DNA of 61,210 nucleotides from Leisingera aquaemixtae (GTDB lineage: Bacteria > Pseudomonadota > Alphaproteobacteria > Rhodobacterales > Rhodobacteraceae), in NCBI RefSeq assembly GCF_001458395.1, contig NZ_CYSR01000005.1, positions 1-61,210 of the forward strand, given 5' to 3'. The position numbers and the translations under genes were made by a program. Below, piece by piece: positions 1-8,604 of the stretch. The notes under the pieces are model-generated. The model saw nothing but the letters and a program-made list of their open reading frames with translations. It did not search any database and had not been told where the DNA came from. The first letter of the stretch is position 1; every line of letters starts with the position of its first letter.

Positions 1-178
1 GGCGTTTGCCAGCGATCTCCTTCATCTCCTGGCGGATCTCAGGATGGTCCGGCGGGCGTTCGCGCCGGACCGTCTTGGGGTCGACACCGGCAAGCCGGCA
101 GGCCCTGCGCTGCGAGATGTCATGATCCCGCATTGCATTGAGCGCTGCCTCTCGCCGCTCTTTCGGTGTCGTCAGCTT
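1..178 (-). CDS. IS3 transposase OrfB, N-terminal part (partial at window edge)
   Basis: Reading the minus strand in the -1 frame relative to OrfA from the A-run at 177-181 gives 59 codons with no stop, beginning KLTTPKERREAAL. This is a helix-turn-helix-type OrfB N-terminus with segments such as RRACRLAGV and PKTVRRERPPDHPEI. The catalytic DDE domain would lie outside the window. No independent start codon is needed if the product is an OrfAB fusion made by frameshifting. Confidence 0.7.
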
Positions 179-435
179 TTTCCCAGCAGGTCTTTCAAAA
201 CCACGTTGTCGAGCATCGTGTCTGCCAGCAGCCGCTTCAGCTTGGCATTCTCATCTTCCAGCGCCTTCAGCCGCGCGGCCTCCGATACCTCCATGCCGCC
301 ATACTTGGACTTCAGCTTGTAAAAGGTTGCCGGGCTCAGGCCGTGCCGGCGGCACACCTCCGCCGTCGGCATCCCGGCTTCCTGCTCTTTGATCATCCCG
401 ATGATTTGCGCCTCGGTGAAACGGCTCTTACGCAT
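172..435 (-). CDS. IS3-family transposase OrfA
   Basis: This 87-residue protein is a typical IS3 OrfA. It has an N-terminal helix-turn-helix (KSRFTEAQIIGMIKEQEAG, then VCRRHGLSPATFYKLKSKYGG) followed by a leucine-zipper-like segment (LKALEDENAKLKRLLADTML) used for multimerisation in this family. It binds the element ends and, fused to OrfB, makes the active transposase. The gene is intact and ends LLGKS-stop just after an A-rich slippery stretch, and OrfB continues in the -1 frame. The start at 435 follows a GGAGCAG stretch that may serve as the ribosome binding site. Confidence 0.85.
   Translation of the reverse strand: MRKSRFTEAQIIGMIKEQEAGMPTAEVCRRHGLSPATFYKLKSKYGGMEVSEAARLKALEDENAKLKRLLADTMLDNVVLKDLLGKS
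174..183 (-). other. Probable programmed -1 frameshift site of the IS3 element
   Basis: On the minus strand the OrfA frame reads GGA AAA AGC TGA. Slipping back one base on the run of five A residues gives AAG CTG ACG and opens the OrfB frame without interruption. IS3 elements use such A-runs to make the OrfAB fusion. The run here has only five As, shorter than the classic A-AAA-AAG heptamer. Confidence 0.55.
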
Positions 436-485
436 TCGTCTGCTCCTACATAGGTTGGACAGACTCTACTTCATGGTGAGGGATT

Positions 486-1064
486 TTGCGGGGGGCAGGT
501 CAGCAGACCGACTTTACCTACCTGAAGGTCGTCGGCTGGGGCTGGTTCTGCCTGTCCACGATCCTCGACGATTACAGCCGCTACATCATCGCCTGGAAAC
601 TTTGCACGACGATGAAGTCAGCCGATGTGACCGGCACGCTCGACCTGGCGCTGCAGGCTTCGGGTTGTGATCAGGCGACGGTTCTGCACAAGCCCCGCCT
701 GCTCAGTGACAACGGGTCAAGTTACATCTCGGGCGAGTTGGCCGGTTGGCTGGAAGACTGGCAGATGGATCATGTCCGCGGTGCCCCATACTACCCGCAA
801 ACCCAGGGCAAAATCGAGCGCTGGCACCAGACCCTGAAGAACCGCATCCTGCTGGAAAACTACTTTCTGCCCGGCGATTTCAGGCAGAAGATCGACGCCT
901 TCGTCGAGCATTACAACCACCGGCGATACCACGAGAGCCTGCAGAACCTCACCCCGGCAGATGTCTACCTCGGGCGCGGCCAGACCATCCTGAAACAACG
1001 AGAAAGGATCAAAGGAAAGACTATCGAACCCCGGCGCTTGCTTCACCGAAGATCCGCCGCATAA
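486..1064 (+). pseudogene. 5'-truncated IS3 OrfB (DDE integrase core)
   Basis: This is the C-terminal part of an IS3-type OrfB. It keeps the whole rve/DDE core: first Asp in QTDFTYLK, second in LLSDNGSSYIS, and Glu in QGKIERWHQTLKNR, with the usual C-terminal HYNHRRYHESL block. The N-terminal helix-turn-helix region is missing. Recognisable homology starts around 497, directly beside the end of the oppositely oriented IS3 element. The only upstream start is a TTG at 486 with no good ribosome binding site, so the fragment is probably not expressed. Its sequence differs from the left-hand element, so this is an older element broken by insertion or rearrangement. Confidence 0.8.
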
Positions 1065-1270
1065 TCAACCCAACCAGATGAGCCAGATCCTCTCTTAGCT
1101 CAGGCATCCATCTGTCCCAATATCCCTGACGACGGACACGATGGGCGCCGAAGCTGATAAAACGGTGAAAAGCAAAACAAATTATTCGATTGATAACGTA
1201 AACGGGAAGCTTTGGCTTGAGCGCCGCCTGAATTCAGTGGCACACTGCCGCCGGAACTTGGGGAAACGCG

Positions 1271-4200
1271 ATGGCAAATGACGAGACTTCAGCGCCGCCG
1301 GTGATCGGCGTCGGCGCTTCTGCAGGCGGGCTGGAAGCGATACGGGAAATGCTTTCCGCGGCGGGGCCTGACACGGGGCTCGCCTTCGTCATCGTTCAGC
1401 ATCTCGATCCGAATCACGAAAGCATGATGGCCGAGCTTTTGGGCCGGCAGACGCCGCTGCCGGTGAAGCAGGTTTCCGGCGGAGAGCGGGTGGATGCCAA
1501 CCACGTTTACGTGATCCCGCCCGGCCGCGGGCTCGCCATAAAGGATGGCTGCTTGCGCCTGCACGAGTTTAAGGAACCGCGGGGGCTGCGGCGGCCGATC
1601 GACGATTTCTTTGCCTCCTTGGCACGCGACCAGGAACACAACGCTGCCTGTGTGATCCTGTCGGGCACCGGGGCCGACGGTACCAGCGGGCTGCGCGCAA
1701 TCAAGGAACACGGCGGCCTCTGTGTCGCGCAGGAGCCAGATACTGCAGGCTATGACGGCATGCCGGTGTCGGCAATCGGCACCGGGCTGGTGGATTTTGT
1801 GCGCGATCCCGGCAGCATCGTCGCCTGCCTGCGCACGTTTTTCGATCGCAGCAGTGCCCGGGAAGAGCGCGAGAAGGCGGCCGAGGTGGTTGCCGATCAC
1901 GTCGACGAAATGTGCGCGAGTCTGCGAAAGACGGTGGGGCATGATTTCTCGGGCTACAAGAAATCTACGCTTGTACGCCGGATTGAGCGGCGCATGCAGG
2001 TGCTTGGGATCACTCAGCCTTCGGCCTATCTGGAGCGCATCGGCGACGACGCCGATGAATGCGAAGCGCTGTTTCGGGACCTGCTGATCAACGTTACCCG
2101 GTTTTTCCGGGATCCGGAGATGTTCGAGGAACTGAACCGGCGCGTCATTCTGCCGATGGTGGAGCGGGCCACGGCCGAGGACGAGATCCGTGTCTGGGTG
2201 CCGGGCTGTTCCAGCGGCGAAGAAGCCTATTCCATCGCGGTGCTGTTTGCCGATGCGCTGGCCTCGCGGATACCGCGGCCGCTGGTGCAGATCTTTGCCA
2301 CCGACATCGACGAAAGCATGCTGTCGCTGGCGCGCGAGGGGCGCTACCCGGTCTCAGCACTGGCCGACATCCCCGAACGGCTGCGCGAGCATTTTACCAT
2401 CGGCAAGGACGGGATCTTTCAGATGGCGCCGAAGGTGCGCGACCTGATCCGGTTTTCCTCGCACAGCTTGGTGAAGGACCCGCCGTTTTCCAAGCTGGAT
2501 CTGATCTCCTGCCGCAACCTGCTCATCTACATGGGCGACCGGCTGCAGCAGCAGGTGTTTCCGATCTTCCACTATGCGCTGAACCCGGGCGGGCACCTGT
2601 TTCTGGGCCCCTCCGAAAGCATCGGCCGCCACGAGGAACTGTTTTCGGTCACAGACCAGAAGTCCCGCATCTATAAGCGGCTGGAAGGGCGGCCGTTCTA
2701 CCCGTTCAATCTGCCAGCCAGCGTCGCACCTGCAAAAAAGCGCAGCTTCGAGCTTCCTCGCTTTGGCGAATCCTCGCGTCTCAGCTGGGAAGAGAGCGTG
2801 TCAGTCCGCCGCTTGGTGGAGCATTACACGCCTGCCTCGATGGTCGTTGATACCGATGGCGGCGTGATCAAAACCTACGGCAGGCTGGCGAAGTATTTCG
2901 AGTATCCCAGCCCGGGCCGGGATATCACCTTTGCTGTGTCGCTGGCCCGTCCCGGTCTGCGCGACGTGCTGCCGCAGATGATCCGGCAGGCAGCGACGGG
3001 GAAGAAGCGGGTGGTGGCCCGGGATGTGACTGTGCAAGCGGAGTTCGGCCAGCAGGTCGCCGATGTGGTGGCCGATCCGCTGCCGGACGGAAACGTGCTT
3101 TTGGTGTTTCGTGATGCTGCCCCGTTCGAGCCAGGCGCTGCAGACGACATGCTAGAGCTGGGACCGGCCGACAGCGAGCTGCAGGTGCTGCAGGACGAGC
3201 TGCGCCTGACCCGGCACCGGCTGCGCGGCACGGTCGAGGAGCTGGAGACCGCCAACGAAGAGCTGAAGAGCTCGAATGAAGAAATGATGTCGATGAACGA
3301 GGAACTGCAGTCGACAAACGAGGAATTGACCACAGTCAACGATGAGCTGAAGACCAAGGTCGACCAGTTGACGATGGCGAATTCGGATCTGCGCAACTTT
3401 TTTGAATCGACCCGCCTGGCGGTGGTGGTGCTGGACCGGAACTTGCAGATCCGCAGCTTTACCGAGGCCGCAAAATCCGTCTTCCCGCTCAAGGACAATG
3501 ACCGGGGCCGGCCGCTGACCGAGGTGGCGAGCCTGCTGGAAAACGCCCAGCATATCGAGGACGCCCGCACCGTGCTGATGGGCGATACCGTGCCTGCGCG
3601 CACGGTTGCCTCTGCCGACGGTGAGCGGCAATGGGCGCTGCGGGTGCTGCCATACCGGCTGCAGGATGGCACCATTGATGGTGCCACCGTCGTATTCAAC
3701 GACATCACCGAGGCGCTGCGCATGCAGCAGGATCTCGATCTGGAACGTGAGCGTCTGCAGCTGGCGGTAGAGGTCGCCCAGCTTGGCGTCTGGGAATACC
3801 ACGCAGAGAGCGGGGAAACCTTCCTGGACGAGCGCGAACTGGCGCTGTTCGGTGTCAGTGGGGGAGGGGACACCAGCATTGATACGCTGATGGAGCTCAT
3901 CCTTGATGAGGACCGACCCGGGGTGGAAGCCTCGCTGCGCCGCGCGATCGCCGGAGACGAGGACTTCTCGGCGGCATTCCGGATCCGCCTGCCGGATGGC
4001 AGCGTGAGGCATCTGCGGGGGCTGGGACGTCTCGTCGATGCCGCTAGCCCGGTCCGCATGATCGGCGTGAGCTTTGATGTCAGCCCCGAGGCACGGCTGG
4101 CCGAACAGCGGGAGCTGCTGATCCGGGAGATGAACCACCGGGTGAAAAACCTGTTCGCAATAATCGGCGGTTTTGTCAGCGGCGCTGCGCGCACCGCCAA

Positions 4201-4684
4201 TTCGCCGGCGGAGCTGGCCCGTGACGTCCGGGCCCGGATCGAGGCGCTTGGCCGCTCCCACAGCCTGACGCAGAGTCAAAACGGGACCGGCGGTGTGCAG
4301 TTGAAAGATCTTATCGAATGCGCGGTCCGGCCGCATGCCGGCAATGCCCGCACCGCACTGTCCGGCCCAGACATTGTGATTGACATCGAACAGCTCACCC
4401 CGCTGGCGCTTCTGTTCCACGAATGGACCACGAACAGTGCCAAATACGGTGCCTTCCGTCCCGAGGGCGGCCGGGTCGATGTGACCTGGGAGAAAGTGCC
4501 GGGCAATGCGCTGGAAATCGCCTGGAAGGAAGAACCGGAAGCGCAGCGAAAGGACAACCCGTCAAACGGCACCGGCTTCGGCAGTCTGTTGGTGAAACAT
4601 TCTGTCCGGCAGTTAGAGGGCAGGATTTCTGAGGCGCATACTCAGTCGAGCTGGCACAGCACTCTGACCATACCTCTCCCTTAG
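1271..4684 (+). CDS. CheB-CheR-PAS-HWE histidine kinase fusion protein
   Basis: This 1137-residue cytoplasmic protein has five parts. A CheB methylesterase domain (about 10-190) has its catalytic set visible: Ser17 in GASAGG, His in VQHLDP, Asp in GTGADGTSG. A CheR methyltransferase (about 215-475) has the SAM-binding VWVPGCSSGEEAYS and the ISCRNLLIYM motif. A long coiled coil (about 637-700) repeats NEEL. Two PAS-like domains follow (about 705-950). The C-terminal kinase is HWE type, with phospho-acceptor His956 in REMNHRVKNL, an N-box HEWTTNSAKYG and a late WKE motif. No receiver CheB N-terminus, membrane segment or neighbouring che gene is present. Such fusions are usually not part of the core chemotaxis pathway, and many regulate stress responses. 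The start follows GGGGAAA, a good ribosome binding site. A partner regulator is not visible nearby. Confidence 0.92.
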   Translation: MANDETSAPPVIGVGASAGGLEAIREMLSAAGPDTGLAFVIVQHLDPNHESMMAELLGRQTPLPVKQVSGGERVDANHVYVIPPGRGLAIKDGCLRLHEFKEPRGLRRPIDDFFASLARDQEHNAACVILSGTGADGTSGLRAIKEHGGLCVAQEPDTAGYDGMPVSAIGTGLVDFVRDPGSIVACLRTFFDRSSAREEREKAAEVVADHVDEMCASLRKTVGHDFSGYKKSTLVRRIERRMQVLGITQPSAYLERIGDDADECEALFRDLLINVTRFFRDPEMFEELNRRVILPMVERATAEDEIRVWVPGCSSGEEAYSIAVLFADALASRIPRPLVQIFATDIDESMLSLAREGRYPVSALADIPERLREHFTIGKDGIFQMAPKVRDLIRFSSHSLVKDPPFSKLDLISCRNLLIYMGDRLQQQVFPIFHYALNPGGHLFLGPSESIGRHEELFSVTDQKSRIYKRLEGRPFYPFNLPASVAPAKKRSFELPRFGESSRLSWEESVSVRRLVEHYTPASMVVDTDGGVIKTYGRLAKYFEYPSPGRDITFAVSLARPGLRDVLPQMIRQAATGKKRVVARDVTVQAEFGQQVADVVADPLPDGNVLLVFRDAAPFEPGAADDMLELGPADSELQVLQDELRLTRHRLRGTVEELETANEELKSSNEEMMSMNEELQSTNEELTTVNDELKTKVDQLTMANSDLRNFFESTRLAVVVLDRNLQIRSFTEAAKSVFPLKDNDRGRPLTEVASLLENAQHIEDARTVLMGDTVPARTVASADGERQWALRVLPYRLQDGTIDGATVVFNDITEALRMQQDLDLERERLQLAVEVAQLGVWEYHAESGETFLDERELALFGVSGGGDTSIDTLMELILDEDRPGVEASLRRAIAGDEDFSAAFRIRLPDGSVRHLRGLGRLVDAASPVRMIGVSFDVSPEARLAEQRELLIREMNHRVKNLFAIIGGFVSGAARTANSPAELARDVRARIEALGRSHSLTQSQNGTGGVQLKDLIECAVRPHAGNARTALSGPDIVIDIEQLTPLALLFHEWTTNSAKYGAFRPEGGRVDVTWEKVPGNALEIAWKEEPEAQRKDNPSNGTGFGSLLVKHSVRQLEGRISEAHTQSSWHSTLTIPLP

Positions 4685-4694
4685 CCGACTGGGC

Positions 4695-4718
4695 CGGCAC
4701 CGGGGTTCCGCGGTGCCG
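4695..4718 (+). terminator. Hairpin after the CheB-CheR kinase gene
   Basis: CGGCACCG (4695-4702) pairs perfectly with CGGTGCCG (4711-4718) across an 8-base loop, starting 10 bases after the stop codon. No clear T-run follows, so termination is inferred from position. Confidence 0.5.
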
Positions 4719-4865
4719 AGGCGGCGTTTGCGGTTCGAGGCTGTGGTGCGGCTGTAGGGTGCCAAGGCGCCTGCTAGAACCGTCAGCGCTGGGCTGGCCC
4801 GCCGCCGCAAGCTGCGCGGCCTGACGCGCACTGGCCTGAAATGCCTCTGCCTTTTCCGCGGGCAT
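4715..4865 (-). pseudogene. Decayed copy of a phasin-like small protein
   Basis: On the minus strand, 4865-4797 encodes MPAEKAEAFQASARQAAQLAAAG, and a different frame from 4792 to 4715 encodes SPALTVLAGALAPYSRTTAS and on to NRKRRLG. Together they match the intact protein at 7833-8141 (…EKVKAFQSSTQAAAQLAAAGK…, then VMTGAMAPYRRATASNYKRL). The copy is therefore broken by a frameshift near 4795, and its N-terminal third is missing or unrecognisable. No other gene is seen between 4866 and 5096. Confidence 0.6.
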
Positions 4866-5096
4866 CCGCGAGGTTAGGCTTTGCTGCGCGCCTCTCGATA
4901 CTGGCGCAAAATCCACAAGGAACCAGGCAGGCGGTTAGAGGCTGCCATACGCGAGCTTCGCGGCGTTTCAACATCGCCGGGTCTTGCCTCCGCACACGGC
5001 ATACCCGGCAATGAGGCTGCCGAATGACTAGAGCTGCCCTCCATTGCGGACAGCTCGGCCCTGCCGCGCTGGCTCACCTGTGCGCCGCGGCTGCGG

Positions 5097-5846
5097 TCAG
5101 TCCGTTACCACGTTCCACTCCGCCAGCTCTTCGGCGGTCAGGATATATATCTCGTCGGCGGGCGTGGCCATCGCCGGGCCCATAATCCGCAGGTCGATGC
5201 CCATGGTGTCCAGGTGCTCCAGCACACGGGCCTGGCCGCGCTGGATATCCTCGACCGCCAGGAAGGCGGGCAGGATGTCGGATTCCCCGAACCGGTGCTG
5301 ATGAACGCCGAGACGCGCAGTCTCCGCAACCCGCCGCCCGGTTCCGCCGGCAAAGATGTAAGGGCAGGCCGACAGGCAGACCGCCGCCTCCGCCAGGCGC
5401 GTCTCCGCGCCGGCCTCGCGGACCGCCCGGCCAATCTCCAGCGCGTCGGCGACACTGCCGCCGGAGCTATCGAGAAGGACAGTTACAGGCTTTAGCCGCC
5501 GCAGGTCCGCAACGATCCGCTCGCCGTCACCGGGCGAAATTGCGCCCCTCAGCAGCAGTGCCTGCCTGCCGTCCAGCGTGGTTTCTTCAGCCACCAGACG
5601 GCGCGGCATGTCGCGGTCGATACCGGGGCCAGGATTGGCGGGCCGGTCCGGCCGGTAATGCCGGGTCTGATCACCGGGCCGGGTGGGCTGGTCCAGCTCC
5701 GGCACCGATACCGGCGACAGCATCCGCGGCAGTGCCGGCCTGAGGTCAATCGCCACAAGCATGACCGCCAGACCGATCTGGCAGCCCAGCAGCCAGCGGA
5801 AGGGCGCCCCCGGACTGCGCCCGATAATCCTGCCGCCCCAGGTCAT
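5097..5846 (-). CDS. ClpP/SppA-fold membrane-anchored periplasmic protease-like protein
   Basis: This 249-residue protein has one N-terminal membrane segment (about residues 17-36, WLLGCQIGLAVMLVAIDL), a Pro-rich linker, and a C-terminal domain of the ClpP/crotonase fold (about 85-249). Visible hallmarks are the glycine-rich VLLDSSGGSVADALEIG strand-turn and the putative nucleophile Ser in CLSACPYIFAGG, followed by GVHQHRF, whose His residues could serve catalysis. This matches COG3904-type 'predicted periplasmic protein' families. It most likely acts outside the cytoplasmic membrane on an unknown substrate. Its ATG overlaps the stop of the upstream membrane-protein gene by four bases, so the two are translationally coupled. 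Proteolytic activity is inferred from fold and motif only. Confidence 0.7.
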   Translation of the reverse strand: MTWGGRIIGRSPGAPFRWLLGCQIGLAVMLVAIDLRPALPRMLSPVSVPELDQPTRPGDQTRHYRPDRPANPGPGIDRDMPRRLVAEETTLDGRQALLLRGAISPGDGERIVADLRRLKPVTVLLDSSGGSVADALEIGRAVREAGAETRLAEAAVCLSACPYIFAGGTGRRVAETARLGVHQHRFGESDILPAFLAVEDIQRGQARVLEHLDTMGIDLRIMGPAMATPADEIYILTAEELAEWNVVTD

Positions 5847-7153
5847 TCAACCGCTCTGGGTCCGGGGCGCGGCCCGGCAGCGCCGGGAGAACCGCTGCCG
5901 TCCTCCGCTTCGCTGGCGGTCTCCTCATCTTCCGGATCCCAAGCCGCGCCGGGAGCTGCGGCCTCAACCTCGCGCAGCGCCAGCACAGCGGCGCGCAGTT
6001 CGGCCACGGTCATCGAATCCTCGGGTTCCGCCGGGTCACGCCCGGCACGGACGGCGCCCTGCGCCACCGCAACAATCAGAACCAGGACCGCCGGCAGCAG
6101 GTCGATGGCAATGGCACCGGCCCAGGAAGGGGCGAAATTCCCCGCGTAGCGGATCACCGCATCGGCCTTGGAGATCGGCGTGTAGACAACTTCGGCAGCG
6201 GGTTCCAGCGCCAGAACCTCCGCCGCCGCGGCCTGCAAGGTCTCGGCCCGTTGCGCCAGGAGTTGGAGCAGCGAGGTGATGGTTGCCTGCTGAGCGGCCT
6301 GGCCGCCCGCATCCCCCGCGTCCAGACGCGGCAGGACGACGGATTCCGCCAGATCCCGCGCCGCACGGTCCACCATCGGCGCAACCGACAGCTGCCGCAG
6401 CTCTGCGATGATGCCTGCCAGACGCACGGATTCTTCGGAAAACTCGACGCCGCGGGCGGTAACAGGCCCCGGTGCGACTGTCAGCGCGCGCATCCGGCTG
6501 AGGATCGCGTTGCCTTCGGCAAAGGCCGCGGCGACCGGCGCCTCCTGTTCTGCGATCAGCCCCTCTAGGGCCGCCAGCTCATCGGATTTCTGCATCAGAA
6601 CCCGGAACACGGCGCCGCGCCCAGCCAGGCCGGACAGGCCGCCGCCTGCTTCCTGCTGCGACAGGTCCTCGAACCCTTGCCGCGCCCTGCCGACGTCCAG
6701 GCGCAGGGCCTGGCCCTGCAGCGCAAACGCATTCGCGCGCTCCAGCGAGGTTTGGTATTCCTGGACCGTGCGCGCCAGATGCTGCTCCACAGCCGCCGAC
6801 CCGGCCAAGGCGGCAGCGTTCAGCCAAGACGACATCGCAACGATCGCAGCCGACCCCAGCGCCATTGACAGAAACAGCCACATCCGCGCCGCCGCTGTCC
6901 GCATTGCCGGCAGCAGCCGCAACAGGTACGACCAGAATACATAGATCCCGGTCGACACCGCGGCGCTGTAGGATACGGCCGCAAACAGCGACAGAGCGCC
7001 ATCGTCATCCAGCAGCCCGCGCACGCCGAGATAAGTGTAGATGCCAGAGGCCACCGCAAGCACACCCAGCGCTGCCGAGGTGAAGCTGTCCAGCCACTGC
7101 AAATGCCCTTCGACTTCGCGCGCGTGGCGAAGGCCCTTGATATCACGTTTCAT
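5843..7153 (-). CDS. Membrane protein with large coiled-coil extracytoplasmic region, unknown function
   Basis: The 436-residue protein has three N-terminal hydrophobic segments (about 25-45, 55-75, 90-112), a long Ala/Glu/Leu-rich helical region (about 120-335) likely to form coiled coils, a further membrane segment (about 345-365, AIDLLPAVLVLIVAVAQGAV), and an acidic, Pro/Gly-rich cytoplasmic tail. I do not recognise the family. A strong ribosome binding site (AGGGGAGGTG) precedes the ATG. It overlaps the ClpP-like gene by four bases, and the pair probably forms a membrane complex in which this protein presents or scaffolds substrates for the protease-like partner; that is inference. Confidence 0.75.
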   Translation of the reverse strand: MKRDIKGLRHAREVEGHLQWLDSFTSAALGVLAVASGIYTYLGVRGLLDDDGALSLFAAVSYSAAVSTGIYVFWSYLLRLLPAMRTAAARMWLFLSMALGSAAIVAMSSWLNAAALAGSAAVEQHLARTVQEYQTSLERANAFALQGQALRLDVGRARQGFEDLSQQEAGGGLSGLAGRGAVFRVLMQKSDELAALEGLIAEQEAPVAAAFAEGNAILSRMRALTVAPGPVTARGVEFSEESVRLAGIIAELRQLSVAPMVDRAARDLAESVVLPRLDAGDAGGQAAQQATITSLLQLLAQRAETLQAAAAEVLALEPAAEVVYTPISKADAVIRYAGNFAPSWAGAIAIDLLPAVLVLIVAVAQGAVRAGRDPAEPEDSMTVAELRAAVLALREVEAAAPGAAWDPEDEETASEAEDGSGSPGAAGPRPGPRAVE

Positions 7154-7241
7154 ATTGGCACCTCCCCTCAGAACATGTTCCCTGCGGCGGGGAAAACAAG
7201 GCGGCGGCTGCCAAGTCTCCTCCAGCGGCTGCCGCAGCTGC

Positions 7242-7643
7242 CTATGGCACTGCCGCCAGCCCGGCCGGATTGCTGGCGGGGACAGCCGGCTGCCGGGCTG
7301 GTTCTTCCAGCTTGACCGCGGCCACCGGGGTGAAACCCGCCCGGAAGACTTCCACCCAGACCTGCGAAGGCCTCAGCCCGATTGGGCCAAGGGCCAAGCT
7401 GTCCTCAATGGCATAGATCTCTATCAGGCCTCCAAGGCCGTTTTCATCCGGGTCTGCGGTTTCCCACGGGGTCACCGGGCCAAAGCCATGCGTCCGCAGC
7501 ATCCAATGGCGCTGGATCGCCTCGGAGCCGCGGATTTCTTCAACCGCCTCCGGCAGGCTGCTGCCGCAAAAACCGAAAAGGGAAGTGTCTAAAACGCGCC
7601 ATTCGTGAAGCTCACGAAGGTAGTGAAAAAGGAGATGCCGCAC
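7242..7643 (-). CDS. Hypothetical protein upstream of the ClpP-like operon
   Basis: A minus-strand reading frame with GC-rich third codon positions encodes a soluble-looking protein of about 133 residues, with segments such as RTHGFGPVTPWETADPDENG and GLRPSQVWVEVFRAGFTPVA. It ends 88 bases before the membrane-protein start on the same strand and may be the first gene of that operon. The start is uncertain: GTG at 7643 is the most upstream position after which the sequence looks protein-like, with only a weak GGGG upstream. No family was recognised. The coding signal is clearest from about 7242 to 7570. Confidence 0.45.
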   Translation of the reverse strand: MRHLLFHYLRELHEWRVLDTSLFGFCGSSLPEAVEEIRGSEAIQRHWMLRTHGFGPVTPWETADPDENGLGGLIEIYAIEDSLALGPIGLRPSQVWVEVFRAGFTPVAAVKLEEPARQPAVPASNPAGLAAVP

Positions 7644-7832
7644 GTGTGCCCCGGAAATGTTTGATGTTTCTGGTTTTTCAGGGAGAACGCGGAACCTGCG
7701 GGTTCGTTCCCGCCCGCGCAGGATAATTCGGAAATACTTCGCACAGCGTCGGCGGGGGCGGGAACGGATGCGCCTTCGCCGGCGTTGTTCCTGTAAGGCC
7801 GGTGCCGCCGGCCATGGCTGAGGAGCCCGCTC

Positions 7833-8141
7833 ATGTTCTTGCATCTTCCCGCACAGATCCGGTTTGCCGCCAGCGTTGCGCGCATGGCGTTCGAAGCGCA
7901 AATCATCATTTCCATCCGCACCCTGGGCATGATGGGCGTTGTCCCCGCAGCGCCGGCTGAAAACAGGCGGATGGTCCTGGAAAAAGTGAAAGCGTTTCAA
8001 TCCAGCACCCAGGCGGCCGCGCAACTGGCGGCGGCTGGCAAGCCGATGGAGGCTGTCATGACCGGGGCGATGGCCCCTTACCGCCGTGCCACCGCTTCCA
8101 ACTACAAGCGCCTGACCCGGCCGCCCAAAAGCAGCCGCTGA
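7833..8141 (+). CDS. Phasin-like small protein (intact copy)
   Basis: This 102-residue, basic, largely helical protein resembles a small family common in Rhodobacteraceae, often labelled phasin-like or 'antifreeze protein'. It has an N-terminal helix with IISIRTLGMMGV, a central ENRRMVLEKVKAFQ, then an Ala-rich AAAQLAAAGK stretch and a conserved end APYRRATASNYKRL. A GAGGAG ribosome binding site lies upstream of the ATG. Members may coat polyhydroxyalkanoate granules, but function is not established from sequence. A frameshifted relative lies on the opposite strand at 4715-4865. Confidence 0.65.
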   Translation: MFLHLPAQIRFAASVARMAFEAQIIISIRTLGMMGVVPAAPAENRRMVLEKVKAFQSSTQAAAQLAAAGKPMEAVMTGAMAPYRRATASNYKRLTRPPKSSR

Positions 8142-8604
8142 CTTTAAGGCGGCAGCACTCGACGTAAACGCGGCCTGCCCGAAGTGGGCGGCCGGAAGCT
8201 CCCTGTTCACTGCTTGGGTACGCCATGCTAAGGGGATTTCGACGCTACCGGCGCATAACTCCTTCACGGTTATCTCCAGTTTCGGCTTTGCCGCCCGGTT
8301 TGCCGCTGTTACCCTGAGGAGAGGCTGTAAGCCGCTCCTTCACCGCGGTCCGCCAAGCGGAAGGGGGTGTCCGGCCATTGGGACCTCAATTCCAGAGCTA
8401 ATTTCTGAAACGGAAGCGCAGACAAGGCCTGGCGGAACAAGGAGAGGTCCGAACCTGGCTTACGGAGTGGCGGCGATGCGGTGTTCATCGTGCCGGGGGT
8501 GAATTGGGTGCCTGTTGGGGGCTGCGAGCCTCAACTGACGTGGCGGAAGACGGAACCCCTCTCGAAGCCCGCGGGTTGTTTTAGTGACCACCGAAGGAGC
8601 CATC
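8142..8604 (+). other. Intergenic region, no gene seen
   Basis: About 460 bases between the phasin-like gene and the aldehyde dehydrogenase. No convincing reading frame, RNA gene or strong hairpin was seen. It presumably holds the promoter for the 8605-11215 gene group. Confidence 0.4.

Larger units (their letters stand above)
1..474 (-). mobile_element. IS3-family insertion sequence, one end (continues past left edge)
   Basis: The minus strand carries OrfA followed by the beginning of OrfB in the -1 frame, the standard IS3 layout. The OrfA sequence resembles the IS407 subgroup. The upstream boundary is put near 474, where the minus strand reads TGAAGTAGAG before the OrfA leader and where sequence from another IS3 OrfB begins on the plus strand. 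No target duplication can be checked because the other end lies outside the window. The boundary is approximate. Confidence 0.7.

Noticed and set aside
1065-1270. Search for the right terminal repeat of the plus-strand IS fragment
   Set aside because: Its left end is missing, so no inverted-repeat partner can be compared and no end could be placed with confidence.
2875-4200. Large minus-strand frame (about 440 codons) inside the CheB-CheR kinase gene
   Set aside because: Ser/Arg-rich shadow of a clear multidomain gene on the other strand.
7653-8267. Long minus-strand extension of the 7242-7643 frame
   Set aside because: It overlaps the intact phasin-like gene antisense, is Arg/His-rich and shows no family motif; only the 3' part of that frame looks coding.
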